From contig JAFLUM010000006.1 of NCBI GenBank assembly GCA_022508805.1, positions 1-64,000 of the forward strand: a DNA stretch of 64,000 nt, in the 5' to 3' direction. The stretch's first letter is position 1. Each line of letters starts with the position of its first letter. The stretch is from Oscillospiraceae bacterium. Its GTDB lineage: Bacteria; Bacillota; Clostridia; Oscillospirales; Acutalibacteraceae. This document shows positions 16,305 through 24,554 of the stretch, piece by piece. The notes beneath the pieces are model-generated. The model saw nothing but the letters and a program-made list of their open reading frames with translations, was not told the DNA's origin and did not search any database. Both the position numbers and the translations under genes were made by a program.

Positions 16305-18128
16305 ATGAGATATATCAGACTTCACGAGGACATAAAGGTTCCTGTATTTAAAAACATTGTGTATGCAGCGAGGCTTGCTTGGAAAGCAGACAAGCGGCTG
16401 CTGCTCGGCACGATTTTTTCCGGGTTAACTGATAGGGTCTTCAGACTTTTTGTACAGAATATTTTATTTTTGAAGGTTTTACTGTCCATTATTGATGGCG
16501 GAGATTTTAAAGAATACGTAAAATCTCTTGTACTTTTTCTTATCGTATCCGCCGCACTGCTGGGTTTGAGTTGGGTTTCCGAATACATACGGGATGTTTC
16601 GGTAAAACGCGTTTTGAAAAGTCTTAACAATATGATATTCGAAAAAGCGGCAAGTCTTGACGTTGCGTGCTATGAAAATCCCGAATTCTACGACAAATAT
16701 CAACGTGCAACACTGGTTTTGTCGGCAGGATATTTTGATCTTGTGTGTTGGGATATCGGTGGTGTTATATCGTCGGCTATAGGGCTTATATGTGTGATAA
16801 CGACCGTTACGGTAATTGACCCTATGTACCTTTTGTTCTTATTACCCGTAGCGCTTGTATTCGTTATTGAGATGTCAAAAAGCCGAAAGGTGTATAAGCG
16901 GGACTTGGAAATGACCCACAACAACCGATTAAAGGCATATATTCAAAGAACTATGTTTTTACGCGACTTTTCAAAGGATATGCGTACATCAAATATTTTT
17001 GCTGTGATGATGAAACGCTTTGAAGGAGCGATAAAATCCAACATAGTAATTTTGAAAAAGTACGGCGTAGTATTGTTTATTTACAGTATGATAAGCTCCG
17101 TATTCAGCGAGTTTTTGCCCATAATAGGCACTTACGCCTTTGCAGGATATCAGTTTATTTTTAAAAAGACTATGACCATATCCAGCTTTTCGGTGGTGCT
17201 CTCGTCCATAAACTCAGTAAGAGAGGCAACTCTCGAAATGGCTGATTGCTTTGACGAGATGGCGCAGATGGCGCTGTATTTTCAAAATTTGCGTGACTTT
17301 TTTGACTATGAACCGCAGGTCGTCAGCGGAAATAAGAAGGCAGAAAGCTTTGAAAGCATTGAATTTAAAAACGTGTCGTTTCGCTATCCAAGTGCATCAG
17401 AAAATTCTTTAAATAACGTCTCGTTTAAAATAAACAAGGGCGAAACTGTGGCTTTAGTCGGCGTAAACGGTGCGGGAAAATCCACTGTCGTAAAGCTTTT
17501 ACTGCGTTTTTACGATGCGACTGAGGGTGAAATTCTTTATAACGGCATAAACATAAAAGAATACGATTTGGAGTCATTGAGAAACAGCTTTGCGACGGTT
17601 TTTCAGGATTACAAAAATTTTGCCGTATCGGTTTTTGAGAATATCATATGCCACGAATGCAGCGACGAGGATAAGCTTATAGCAGAAAAAGCGTTAAAGC
17701 AAAGCGGCGTTTGGGATAAGATCAAAACTCTTGCAAACGGCGGAGACACGGTGCTTACAAAAGAATTCGAGGAGAACGGTGCAGGACTTTCAGGCGGTGA
17801 AAATCAAAAGGTATCGACAGCAAGACTTTTTGCGCGTGACTTTGATTTTGCTATTCTTGACGAGCCGTCGTCGGCGCTTGACCCCATAGCCGAATACAAA
17901 ATGTATAAAAATCTTGTTGATGTTACAAAGGAAAGAACGGTGCTTTACATATCACACCGACTTTCAAGTGCGGTGCTCTCCGACAGGATAATCGTTCTGG
18001 GCAGCGGTAAGGTTTTGGAGAGTGGCACACATTCTGAATTGATGGCAAACTGCGGAGAATATGCAAAAATGTTCACGCTGCAAGCCTCAAGCTATAACGG
18101 CGGCGAAGGAGATGAGGAAAATGAATAA
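16305..18128 (+). CDS. ABC exporter half-transporter (permease-ATPase fusion), first of pair
   Basis: About 607 aa. Residues 30-330 hold about six membrane segments of the type I exporter fold; the C-terminal ATPase has Walker A VGVNGAGKST (about 385-394), signature LSGGE (about 495), Walker B FAILDEPSSALDP (about 515) and H-loop SHRLS. No peptidase C39 domain is present, so it does not cleave a double-glycine leader. ATG 16305 follows GGAGGGAG; the TTG at 16290 would overlap that site. It overlaps the second exporter by 8 bases, so the two probably form a heterodimer. Position behind the 39-aa peptide suggests it exports that peptide or its mature form. Confidence 0.87.
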   Translation: MRYIRLHEDIKVPVFKNIVYAARLAWKADKRLLLGTIFSGLTDRVFRLFVQNILFLKVLLSIIDGGDFKEYVKSLVLFLIVSAALLGLSWVSEYIRDVSVKRVLKSLNNMIFEKAASLDVACYENPEFYDKYQRATLVLSAGYFDLVCWDIGGVISSAIGLICVITTVTVIDPMYLLFLLPVALVFVIEMSKSRKVYKRDLEMTHNNRLKAYIQRTMFLRDFSKDMRTSNIFAVMMKRFEGAIKSNIVILKKYGVVLFIYSMISSVFSEFLPIIGTYAFAGYQFIFKKTMTISSFSVVLSSINSVREATLEMADCFDEMAQMALYFQNLRDFFDYEPQVVSGNKKAESFESIEFKNVSFRYPSASENSLNNVSFKINKGETVALVGVNGAGKSTVVKLLLRFYDATEGEILYNGINIKEYDLESLRNSFATVFQDYKNFAVSVFENIICHECSDEDKLIAEKALKQSGVWDKIKTLANGGDTVLTKEFEENGAGLSGGENQKVSTARLFARDFDFAILDEPSSALDPIAEYKMYKNLVDVTKERTVLYISHRLSSAVLSDRIIVLGSGKVLESGTHSELMANCGEYAKMFTLQASSYNGGEGDEENE

Positions 18129-19923
18129 GAAAGCAAAGACAAATAAATCGCTTATTTTTAATATACTGTTTTTCGTCCGTCTGCTTTTCGAAGTTTCTCC
18201 CCTATTAGTCATCGGCGAATTCATTTGGGGAATACTTTTAACTCTGCCCACAAGGCTTATAAGCGTTTTGGGAGTAAAATACATAATTGACGTTGTAACC
18301 GACGGCAAAAATCTTGAGCGCATTTTCTATGCCGTGGCAGTAATTGCAGTTATACTTATATTAAGTAAGCTTTTGGCGTGGCTTTTCAGAGAATTTTTCT
18401 GGAATGTGGAACGTGAAAAGGTATATTACGGGCTCAACAAGAAGTTATACGAAAAAGCGAAATCTTTGGATTTAGAGTCCTATGACAACCCTGAATTTTA
18501 CAACAATTTCATACTGACTATTGAGTCCTCCTCGGATAATATTCAGAATTTATTGGGACTTGTACGTAACTATATGGGGAATATCATTTCACTTTTGACC
18601 ATATCAACGGTACTCTTAACAATCGACCCTGTTTGCCTTTTAATAATCCTTGCAATTATTACAGTTTTCCTGCCACTGAGCAAGAAAATAGGCAATTTGC
18701 AAATGCAAAGACGTGTGGACAACGCAAAATATCACAGGCGGTCGGACTATTTTCAACGAATTTTCTATTTACAGGATTATGCAAAAGAGGTTCGTATGAA
18801 CGGCATAAGACCGTTACTTATGGACCGTTATAACGATGCGGCTGACGACGTTATCACAAATCAGAAAAAGTATCAGAAAAAAATCGCATCGTGCTATGCG
18901 GTACAGGAGATCGGCGTTCAGGTATTTGGCTTTATGTTTATACTGCCGCTGTATTTAGGCTACTGCGTACTCGTTAAAAATACGCTGGCGGCAGGCGATT
19001 TTGTTGCCACCTTCAACGGAGCATCCTCCATTGCAATGTCCATAAACTTTTTGACAATTTGGGGACTTGCCCGTTTTTCGGAACAGGCAAAAATGATTGA
19101 AAAATACCGTGAGTTTTTGAGCACCGGTTCTAAAATCAACGACGGTAAAACCGTATCGCCCGTAACAGAGCCCAAGGAGATATCAATTAAAAACCTGTCA
19201 TTCACCTACCCCGGCAACGACAAGCCGACACTTGAAAACATAAATCTCACCATAAAGCCTTATGAAAAAATAGCTTTGGTTGGATATAACGGTGCGGGCA
19301 AAACTACGCTTACCAATCTGCTGCTTAGGCTTTATGACGTTTCGGGCGGTTCGATACAGATAGACGGCAAGGATATACGTGAGAGCACGGTCGATTCTTA
19401 CAGAGGGTTATTTGCGGCGGTTTTCCAGGATTTTCAGATATTTGCCTGCTCGGCAGGTGAAAACGTGGCAATGGATATTGACCCTGAGGCTGAACGCGTT
19501 ATGGAGTCTTTAAAACACAGCGGATTTTCTAAAAAGCTGAAAAACGGAACAGACTCTGAGCTGCTGCGTGAATTCGACGACAACGGTATGATGCTTTCGG
19601 GCGGTGAATCGCAGAAAATAGCCATTGCAAGGGCATTTTACAAGAATTGTCCGTACGTTATTCTTGACGAGCCGTCAGCCAATCTTGACCCCATTGCCGA
19701 ATACAATTTAAATCAGGCGATGATCGAGGCGGCACATAACAAGACGGTTATTTTTATTTCGCACAGACTTTCGACCACTGTTAATGCCGATAAGATATAT
19801 GTTATGGAAAACGGCAAAATTATTGAAAGCGGCTCACACAAAGAGTTAATGGAGCAAAACGGAACGTATGCGTATATGTTCAATTTGCAGGCGGAAAAAT
19901 ACAAGACGGCTAATGCTGAATAA
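18121..19923 (+). CDS. ABC exporter half-transporter (permease-ATPase fusion), second of pair
   Basis: About 600 aa with the same layout: membrane domain (about residues 15-320) and ATPase with Walker A VGYNGAGKTT (about 385), signature LSGGE (about 492), Walker B YVILDEPSANLDP and H-loop SHRLS. The start ATG 18121 lies inside the end of the first exporter after GAGGAAA; the open frame continues upstream only as an overlap. Both members keep complete ATPase motifs, so neither nucleotide site is obviously dead. The signature-side sequence DNGMMLSGGESQK resembles ENGAGLSGGENQK of the partner, showing common descent. The operon ends at the hairpin at 19940. Confidence 0.87.
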   Translation: MNKKAKTNKSLIFNILFFVRLLFEVSPLLVIGEFIWGILLTLPTRLISVLGVKYIIDVVTDGKNLERIFYAVAVIAVILILSKLLAWLFREFFWNVEREKVYYGLNKKLYEKAKSLDLESYDNPEFYNNFILTIESSSDNIQNLLGLVRNYMGNIISLLTISTVLLTIDPVCLLIILAIITVFLPLSKKIGNLQMQRRVDNAKYHRRSDYFQRIFYLQDYAKEVRMNGIRPLLMDRYNDAADDVITNQKKYQKKIASCYAVQEIGVQVFGFMFILPLYLGYCVLVKNTLAAGDFVATFNGASSIAMSINFLTIWGLARFSEQAKMIEKYREFLSTGSKINDGKTVSPVTEPKEISIKNLSFTYPGNDKPTLENINLTIKPYEKIALVGYNGAGKTTLTNLLLRLYDVSGGSIQIDGKDIRESTVDSYRGLFAAVFQDFQIFACSAGENVAMDIDPEAERVMESLKHSGFSKKLKNGTDSELLREFDDNGMMLSGGESQKIAIARAFYKNCPYVILDEPSANLDPIAEYNLNQAMIEAAHNKTVIFISHRLSTTVNADKIYVMENGKIIESGSHKELMEQNGTYAYMFNLQAEKYKTANAE

Positions 19924-19939
19924 TGTTTTAAACGCAAAA

Positions 19940-19979
19940 AATTCCCGATATACGGACTTTCATTCGTACATCGGGAATT
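19940..19979. terminator. Bidirectional terminator between the exporter operon and proC
   Basis: A perfect 10-bp stem AATTCCCGAT/ATCGGGAATT with a 20-base loop; A-rich on one side and T-rich on the other, between converging genes. Confidence 0.75.
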
Positions 19980-19992
19980 TATTTTATAGAAA

Positions 19993-20793
19993 TTAAAGTT
20001 TTTTATCCTTATCAAGGGATGCTTCGACTGCATTCATAACGGCGGCTTCAAATCCGTCTCTTTGAAGTGAGGCTACGCCCTCAATGGTGGTTCCGCCCGG
20101 TGAACAGACACTGTCCACAAGCTCCCACGGGTGAGCAGTGCTTTCGGCTATCATTTTTGCACTGCCAAGCACTGCCTGTGTGGCAATTTTGAGGGCATTC
20201 TGCCTGCTCATACCGTTTTTAACGGCGGCTCTTGCCATAGAGTCAATATACATAAACGAGAATGCCGGCGAACAACCCGCAATCACGCTGAACAGCGGGA
20301 ACTGCTCTTCGGGAAGCTCAATAACCTCGCCGAAGGATGCGCAAAGCTCCTTTGCGAATGTCAAAAGCTTTTCATCCACATTATTGCTGTGGCAAACCGC
20401 ACTTACGGCAGCACCTACCTTGGCGTTAATATTGGGCATTACACGAACAATAGGCGTATCGGCATTTAAAAAACCGCCTATGTAATCAAGGGTTTTGCCT
20501 GCACCTATTGATATGAGTGCCGTAGAGTGTACGGAAAGAGCATCTTTTATCTGCGGCAGAACGGACGGGAACACCTGCGGTTTGACGGCAAGAACTACTG
20601 CATAGGTGTTTTTGACCGTATCCTGTGCCGAGTCGCATACGCACACTCCGAATCGGTCTCTCAGAGCCTGAGACTTTGCTGTGTCGATATCAAAAACTGC
20701 AATATCTTCGCCTTTAATAAAGCCGAATGAGACCGCGCCGCTGATTATAGCCTCCGCCATATTGCCGCAGCCGATAAAGCCTAAGCCGAACAT
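19993..20793 (-). CDS. proC: Pyrroline-5-carboxylate reductase
   Basis: About 266 aa. It reduces pyrroline-5-carboxylate to proline with NAD(P)H in the cytosol. The Rossmann loop GFIGCGNMA (about residues 5-13), the AVKPQ stretch (about 70) and the C-terminal P5CR signature around SPGGTTIEGVASLQ (about 229-242) are present. ATG 20793 has GGAGG 7 bases upstream; the 13 extra in-frame residues come from the mscL end. It starts 2 bases after the mscL stop, so the two are one transcription unit. No proA or proB nearby. Confidence 0.94.
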   Translation of the reverse strand: MFGLGFIGCGNMAEAIISGAVSFGFIKGEDIAVFDIDTAKSQALRDRFGVCVCDSAQDTVKNTYAVVLAVKPQVFPSVLPQIKDALSVHSTALISIGAGKTLDYIGGFLNADTPIVRVMPNINAKVGAAVSAVCHSNNVDEKLLTFAKELCASFGEVIELPEEQFPLFSVIAGCSPAFSFMYIDSMARAAVKNGMSRQNALKIATQAVLGSAKMIAESTAHPWELVDSVCSPGGTTIEGVASLQRDGFEAAVMNAVEASLDKDKKL

Positions 20794-20795
20794 CC

Positions 20796-21236
20796 TTATT
20801 CCTCCGTAAGGTCGGAAACGCAGTGAGGACATTTAACGGCATCAATGGCGATCTCGCTCTTGCAGTAGGGACAAATCTTTGTGGTGGGAGCTGCAGGTGC
20901 GGGCTCTTCCTCTTTATGACCGAGAGATGCAAGTTTATTGAGTGCCTTAACAATGCAGAAAATAACGAACGCCATAATGATAAAGTTGATGATGGCAGCT
21001 ACAAAGGCACCGAATCCGAAGAACACTGTTTTATCCCCGAAATTAAGCGTTAAGCCCACATCATCAAGACTTGCCTGGAATAGCAAGCCTATAAGCGGAT
21101 TAATAATATTTTCCGTCAATGATGTTACGATAGACTGAAAAGCACCGCCTATGATAACGCCGACTGCAAGATCAACAACGTTACCGCGCATAGCGAATTC
21201 TTTAAATTCTTTCATAAAACCTTTTGATTTACTCAT
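20796..21236 (-). CDS. mscL: Large-conductance mechanosensitive channel with C-terminal zinc ribbon
   Basis: About 146 aa. MscL opens under membrane tension to release solutes in hypo-osmotic shock. TM1 carries the pore-lining NVVDLAVGVIIGGAF (about residues 15-29), TM2 lies at about 66-90, and the cytoplasmic helix follows. The last 25 residues add two CxxC pairs (CPYC, CPHC), a zinc-ribbon tail absent from E. coli MscL but, from memory, seen in clostridial homologues. ATG 21236 has AGGAG 8 bases upstream and a promoter at 21270-21297. proC follows at once, joining osmolyte release to proline synthesis. Confidence 0.94.
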   Translation of the reverse strand: MSKSKGFMKEFKEFAMRGNVVDLAVGVIIGGAFQSIVTSLTENIINPLIGLLFQASLDDVGLTLNFGDKTVFFGFGAFVAAIINFIIMAFVIFCIVKALNKLASLGHKEEEPAPAAPTTKICPYCKSEIAIDAVKCPHCVSDLTEE

Positions 21237-21269
21237 TCTACATACTCCTAACATTATAACTTTTCACTT

Positions 21270-21297
21270 ATTATAGCATAGTTCAAAATATTTTCAA
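21270..21297 (-). promoter_or_regulatory. Promoter of mscL-proC
   Basis: Minus strand TTGAAA (21297-21292), 16 bases, TATAAT (21275-21270). The -35 overlaps the last codons of the upstream radical SAM gene. Confidence 0.6.
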
Positions 21298-22178
21298 TAC
21301 TGTTTTACACCTGTTCCGTCAAAATCCGGGATATAATCCTTGTCGGCAGAGCTTCTCTCCTGCATAAAACCGTTTTTAAGACCAATATCGAAAAAGTGAT
21401 CGATCACCTTTGTGTATTCCGCGGTAGTGAGCCGTCTGTTTATCTCTTTAAAGCTTTGAGCATTTCCGTAAGGCGTATATTGGCTCATAAGGCTAATATA
21501 CGTGTCGTCGGGCAAATTGTTTTTTATCCAAGACAGTATTTTTTTTGACTGGTCAACATTCGACGGTAAAACAAGATGACGGATGATAAGCCCCCTCTTG
21601 ATTATTCCCTTATCAAAAACGGTTTCGCTCTGCTGACGGTGCATCTCTAAAACGGCCGCCGACGCTTTTTCAAAATAATCGGGACATCTTGCGTACCGTA
21701 ATGATTTTTCACTGTCAAAATACTTTAAATCGGGCAAATAAACGTCAACAAGTCCCTCAAAAGGTTTCAGCGTTTCAACACTGTCATAGCCTGAGCTATT
21801 ATAGATGACAGGTACCTTCGGTTTATATATTTTCAGTGCCGAAATAATCGCGTCTGAAAAGTGAGTAGGATTGACTAAATCTATTGTATGTACGCCTTTT
21901 TCTTCAAGCTCTCTCATAATATCGGCAAGCCGCTCTTTTGTGACGGGTATTCCCTCGTTTTTATGGCTTATTTCGAAATTTTGACAGAAGCAACATTTAA
22001 GTGTACAGCCGGAAAAGAATATGGCGCCCGTACCGTTCTCGCCGCTTATGCAGGGCTCCTCCCAACGGTGTATTGCCGCTCGGGCGAGTATGGGAGATGT
22101 GGGCATACGGCAAAATCCGAAACCGTCATTTTCATTTCTCTCAGCTTTACAGTCTCTCGGGCATAAGGAACATATCAA
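21294..22178 (-). CDS. PflX-like radical SAM protein
   Basis: 294 aa. The radical SAM motif is GCTLKCCFCQN (CxxxCxxC, about residues 54-61), and an extra N-terminal CSLCPRDC resembles the additional cluster site of PflX-type proteins (COG1313), relatives of pyruvate formate-lyase activase. A classical activase is about 250 aa and lacks this N-terminus. The start is a TTG at 22178 with GAGGTG 7 bases upstream; no ATG in frame has a ribosome site. No glycyl-radical enzyme is adjacent, so the substrate is unknown. Its upstream region is a MITE-like repeat. Confidence 0.8.
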   Translation of the reverse strand: MICSLCPRDCKAERNENDGFGFCRMPTSPILARAAIHRWEEPCISGENGTGAIFFSGCTLKCCFCQNFEISHKNEGIPVTKERLADIMRELEEKGVHTIDLVNPTHFSDAIISALKIYKPKVPVIYNSSGYDSVETLKPFEGLVDVYLPDLKYFDSEKSLRYARCPDYFEKASAAVLEMHRQQSETVFDKGIIKRGLIIRHLVLPSNVDQSKKILSWIKNNLPDDTYISLMSQYTPYGNAQSFKEINRRLTTAEYTKVIDHFFDIGLKNGFMQERSSADKDYIPDFDGTGVKQY

Positions 22179-22194
22179 CGCATATCACCTCTTT

Positions 22195-22357
22195 AAGTAA
22201 TCGATGATTAAATTGCCAAGAGTGATTTGCGAAAGATTTTTCGTCGTAAAAAGGCGCAAAATTGCAGTAATTCTTTGTGTATTGCAAGATTTTGCAACGA
22301 ATTTACGGCGGAAAAGATTTGCAAAGCACCGCAGGCACATTTAATTAGCGGTTACTT
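22195..22357. repeat. MITE-like element, long copy (163 bp)
   Basis: Imperfect inverted ends AAGTAATCGATGATTAAAT (left) and ATTTAATTAGCGGTTACTT (right). Both ends and the CAAGAGTGATTTGC and GCAAAGCxCCGCAGGCAxAT blocks recur in the 71-bp copy at 33260-33330. This copy carries 92 extra bases bounded by direct repeats GATTTGC (22224-22230, 22316-22322). No coding frame is seen. It fills most of the divergent gap between the radical SAM gene and coaX. Confidence 0.75.
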
Positions 22358-22414
22358 GTAATATTTTAACACATTTGTGTCGGTTTGCAGCATCTTTTTT
22401 TCGCCTTTTTTTAC

Positions 22415-22443
22415 TTGATATAAAATACTTAATAATATATAAT
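22415..22443 (+). promoter_or_regulatory. Promoter of coaX
   Basis: TTGATA (22415-22420), 17 bases, TATAAT (22438-22443), ending 20 bases before the ATG. Confidence 0.75.
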
Positions 22444-22463
22444 TTATTTAATGAGGTGATCAG

Positions 22464-23228
22464 ATGCTTTTGACGGTAGACATTGGAAACACAAATATAA
22501 ATATAGGCATTTTTGACGGTGATACGCTTTGTATGAGTTCGCGTATTGCCACCGAACGGCAAAAAACGGACGACCAGTTCGCCGTTGATTTTATAAATAT
22601 ACTTAATATGAATAAAATCGACTCATCAAGTATTTCGGGTGGGATCATGAGCTCGGTGGTTCCCGAAATAACGTCTGCGGTGAAAAATGCCGCCGAACGT
22701 GTCACAGGCAAAAAGATAATTGTCCTTTCGCCAGGTGTTAAAACGGGACTTAACATAAAAATAGATAATCCTGCGCAGCTTGGCGCTGACCTTGCCGCCG
22801 GTGCGGTGGGAGCGATGTCGGAGTATCCCCTGCCCGCTTTTGTTGTTGATTTGGGAACCGCAACAAAAATCTGCGTTGTTGATGAGAAAAAGAATTTCCG
22901 CGGCGGGCTTATCGCTCCCGGCATTTCGATTTCATTAAAAGCACTTACAGACATTAGCTCGCTTCTTCCCACAATAAGTCTTGAGGCACCGAAAAAGGTT
23001 TGCGGAACAAACACTGCGGACTGTATGCAAAGCGGAATTATTCTGGGAACGGCTTCTATGATCGACGGGCTTATTGATAAGCTGACAGAAGAAATCGGCG
23101 AGCCGAAATCCATTATTGCAACGGGCGGACTTTCATATTTTCTTTCGGATGTTTGCAAGCATAAGTTAATTAACGATAAAGACCTTATTTTTAAGGGACT
23201 TAAAGCCATATACGAAAAAAATAACTGA
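22464..23228 (+). CDS. coaX: Type III pantothenate kinase
   Basis: 254 aa. It phosphorylates pantothenate in the first step of coenzyme A synthesis; the CoaX type is insensitive to CoA feedback. The ASKHA-fold motifs are present: DIGNTNINIG (residues 5-14, phosphate loop), DLGTATKIC (about 129) and GGLIAPGI (about 146). GAGGTGATC lies 5-8 bases before the ATG. An ECF S component follows 274 bases downstream in the same direction, which points to pantothenate as its substrate. Confidence 0.95.
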   Translation: MLLTVDIGNTNINIGIFDGDTLCMSSRIATERQKTDDQFAVDFINILNMNKIDSSSISGGIMSSVVPEITSAVKNAAERVTGKKIIVLSPGVKTGLNIKIDNPAQLGADLAAGAVGAMSEYPLPAFVVDLGTATKICVVDEKKNFRGGLIAPGISISLKALTDISSLLPTISLEAPKKVCGTNTADCMQSGIILGTASMIDGLIDKLTEEIGEPKSIIATGGLSYFLSDVCKHKLINDKDLIFKGLKAIYEKNN

Positions 23229-23502
23229 ATATCTATTTTGCATAAAGCAAATTCGTCAAAGTGAATTACAGCAATAGCCGAAGAGAATGCTTTCGTATTG
23301 TCAAGGCGTTTACCGCAGTATCGGCGGAAATATTTTCACAAAAACCGACTTGTGTTCGACTTTCTTCGGCTAAGCGTAATATCACAGATTTGCGGATTTG
23401 TTTTAGTGACTGCAATTTTCCGAATTGCAGTTAATAAATTTAATGAGCGCTGTACCTTGGGATTTTCCCGCGCCATAGGGACAGCAGCGAAAGGAGTTAA
23501 TT
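23229..23502 (+). repeat. Non-coding gap with a possible divergent relative of the MITE-like element
   Basis: No gene seen in these 274 bases. The blocks TTTCGTATTGTCAAGGCG, TATCGGCGGAAA and the end ATTTAATGAGCGCTGTACCTTG resemble, with many changes, the interior and right end of the element at 22195. Hairpin arms CTGCAATTTTCC/GAATTGCAG lie near 23410-23432. The last 15 bases hold AAAGGAG for the next gene. Confidence 0.4.
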
Positions 23503-24090
23503 ATGGCAAACACAAAAAAACTGAATCGGGAGCAAATTGTCAAGCTCGCAATGGGCGGTATTCTTACCGCTGTGGTCGTGGTGTTGCAGTTATTGGGGTC
23601 GTTTATTAAATTCGGTCCGTTCTCTGTTTCACTTGTATTGGTTCCGATAATTGTCGGTGCGGCACTGTGCGGACCGTATATCAGCACATGGCTTGGATTT
23701 GTATTCGGAGTAACCGTTCTTTTATCGGGAGATGCCGCTTTGTTTTTGGCAATCAACATACCGGGAACTGTAATAACGGTTCTTCTTAAAGGCGCACTGT
23801 GCGGTCTTACAGCAGGTCTTGTTTTCGCTGTATGTAAGAAACTCAACACTTATTTATCGGTCGTTCTGTCGGCAATTGTCTGCCCGATTACAAATACGGG
23901 TATCTTTCTTGTCGGATGCAGACTTTTCTTCTATGATACAATAAGCGATTGGGGTGCAGATGCAGGATTCACCAACACGTTTACTTATATGATAGTAGCA
24001 CTTGTGGGACTGAATTTCGTTTTCGAGTTGGCTTCAAATATTATTCTCTGCCCTGCAATTGTAAGAATTGTAAACGCATTTAAAAAATAG
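23503..24090 (+). CDS. ECF transporter substrate-binding (S) component, probably for pantothenate
   Basis: 195 aa membrane protein with about five or six hydrophobic helices and a basic N-terminus (TKKLNREQIVKLAMGG); the small-residue-rich first helix is typical of S components that dock on EcfT. S components bind a vitamin and share the EcfA1-EcfA2-EcfT energy module, which this genome encodes at 34033-36591. Pantothenate (PanT-like) is inferred only from the coaX neighbour. AAAGGAG lies 6 bases before the ATG. It ends at a strong terminator. Confidence 0.78.
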   Translation: MANTKKLNREQIVKLAMGGILTAVVVVLQLLGSFIKFGPFSVSLVLVPIIVGAALCGPYISTWLGFVFGVTVLLSGDAALFLAINIPGTVITVLLKGALCGLTAGLVFAVCKKLNTYLSVVLSAIVCPITNTGIFLVGCRLFFYDTISDWGADAGFTNTFTYMIVALVGLNFVFELASNIILCPAIVRIVNAFKK

Positions 24091-24110
24091 TTATAATTTT
24101 CTTTCAATGT

Positions 24111-24147
24111 AAAATACCGCCGAACAGATCAGTTCAGCGGTATTTTT
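24111..24147 (+). terminator. Terminator after the ECF S component
   Basis: AATACCGC/GCGGTATT arms with an inner GAAC/GTTC pair, followed by TTTTTTATT; lies between convergent genes. Confidence 0.8.
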
Positions 24148-24161
24148 TATTCCCGTTCGAA

Positions 24162-24539
24162 TTATTCTGTGATAGCTATAGCCTCAACCTCGACAAGAAC
24201 GTCCTTGGGAAGCTGTTTTACTGCCACACAGGAACGTGCAGGCTTTGACGTGAAATACTCACCGTAAACTGCGTTAAACGCACCGAAGTCCTCCATATTT
24301 TTAAGAAAGCAAACGGTCTTTACCACGTTTTCCATACTGCTGCCTGCCGCTGTGAGAATTGCCTTGACGTTTTCGCAGACCTGCTTTGTCTGCTCCTCTA
24401 TTGTTACAGCCTCAACAGCGCCAGTAGCAGGATTTATGGCTATCTGTCCCGATGTAAAAATAATATTACCGATTTGTTTAGCCTGCGAATAGGGTCCTAT
24501 TGCATCAGGAGCGTTTTTGGTGTAGATAGTGTTTATCAT
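24162..24539 (-). CDS. ridA: RidA family enamine/imine deaminase
   Basis: 125 aa, normal length for the family. RidA hydrolyses reactive 2-aminoacrylate and 2-iminobutyrate made by PLP dehydratases. The N-terminal PDAIGPYSQAK (about residues 10-20), the FTSGQI stretch and the C-terminal RSCVAVKQLPKDVLVEVEA with the conserved Arg (about 104) are intact. It lies 15 bases after ilvA, the very enzyme whose products RidA removes, which supports the call. Confidence 0.94.
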   Translation of the reverse strand: MINTIYTKNAPDAIGPYSQAKQIGNIIFTSGQIAINPATGAVEAVTIEEQTKQVCENVKAILTAAGSSMENVVKTVCFLKNMEDFGAFNAVYGEYFTSKPARSCVAVKQLPKDVLVEVEAIAITE

Positions 24540-24554
24540 AATTTATCTCTCCCT

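Noticed and set aside
22464-23209. 249-codon minus-strand frame opposite coaX
   Set aside because: CoaX motifs are complete on the plus strand with a promoter and ribosome site; the antisense frame is a codon-bias shadow.
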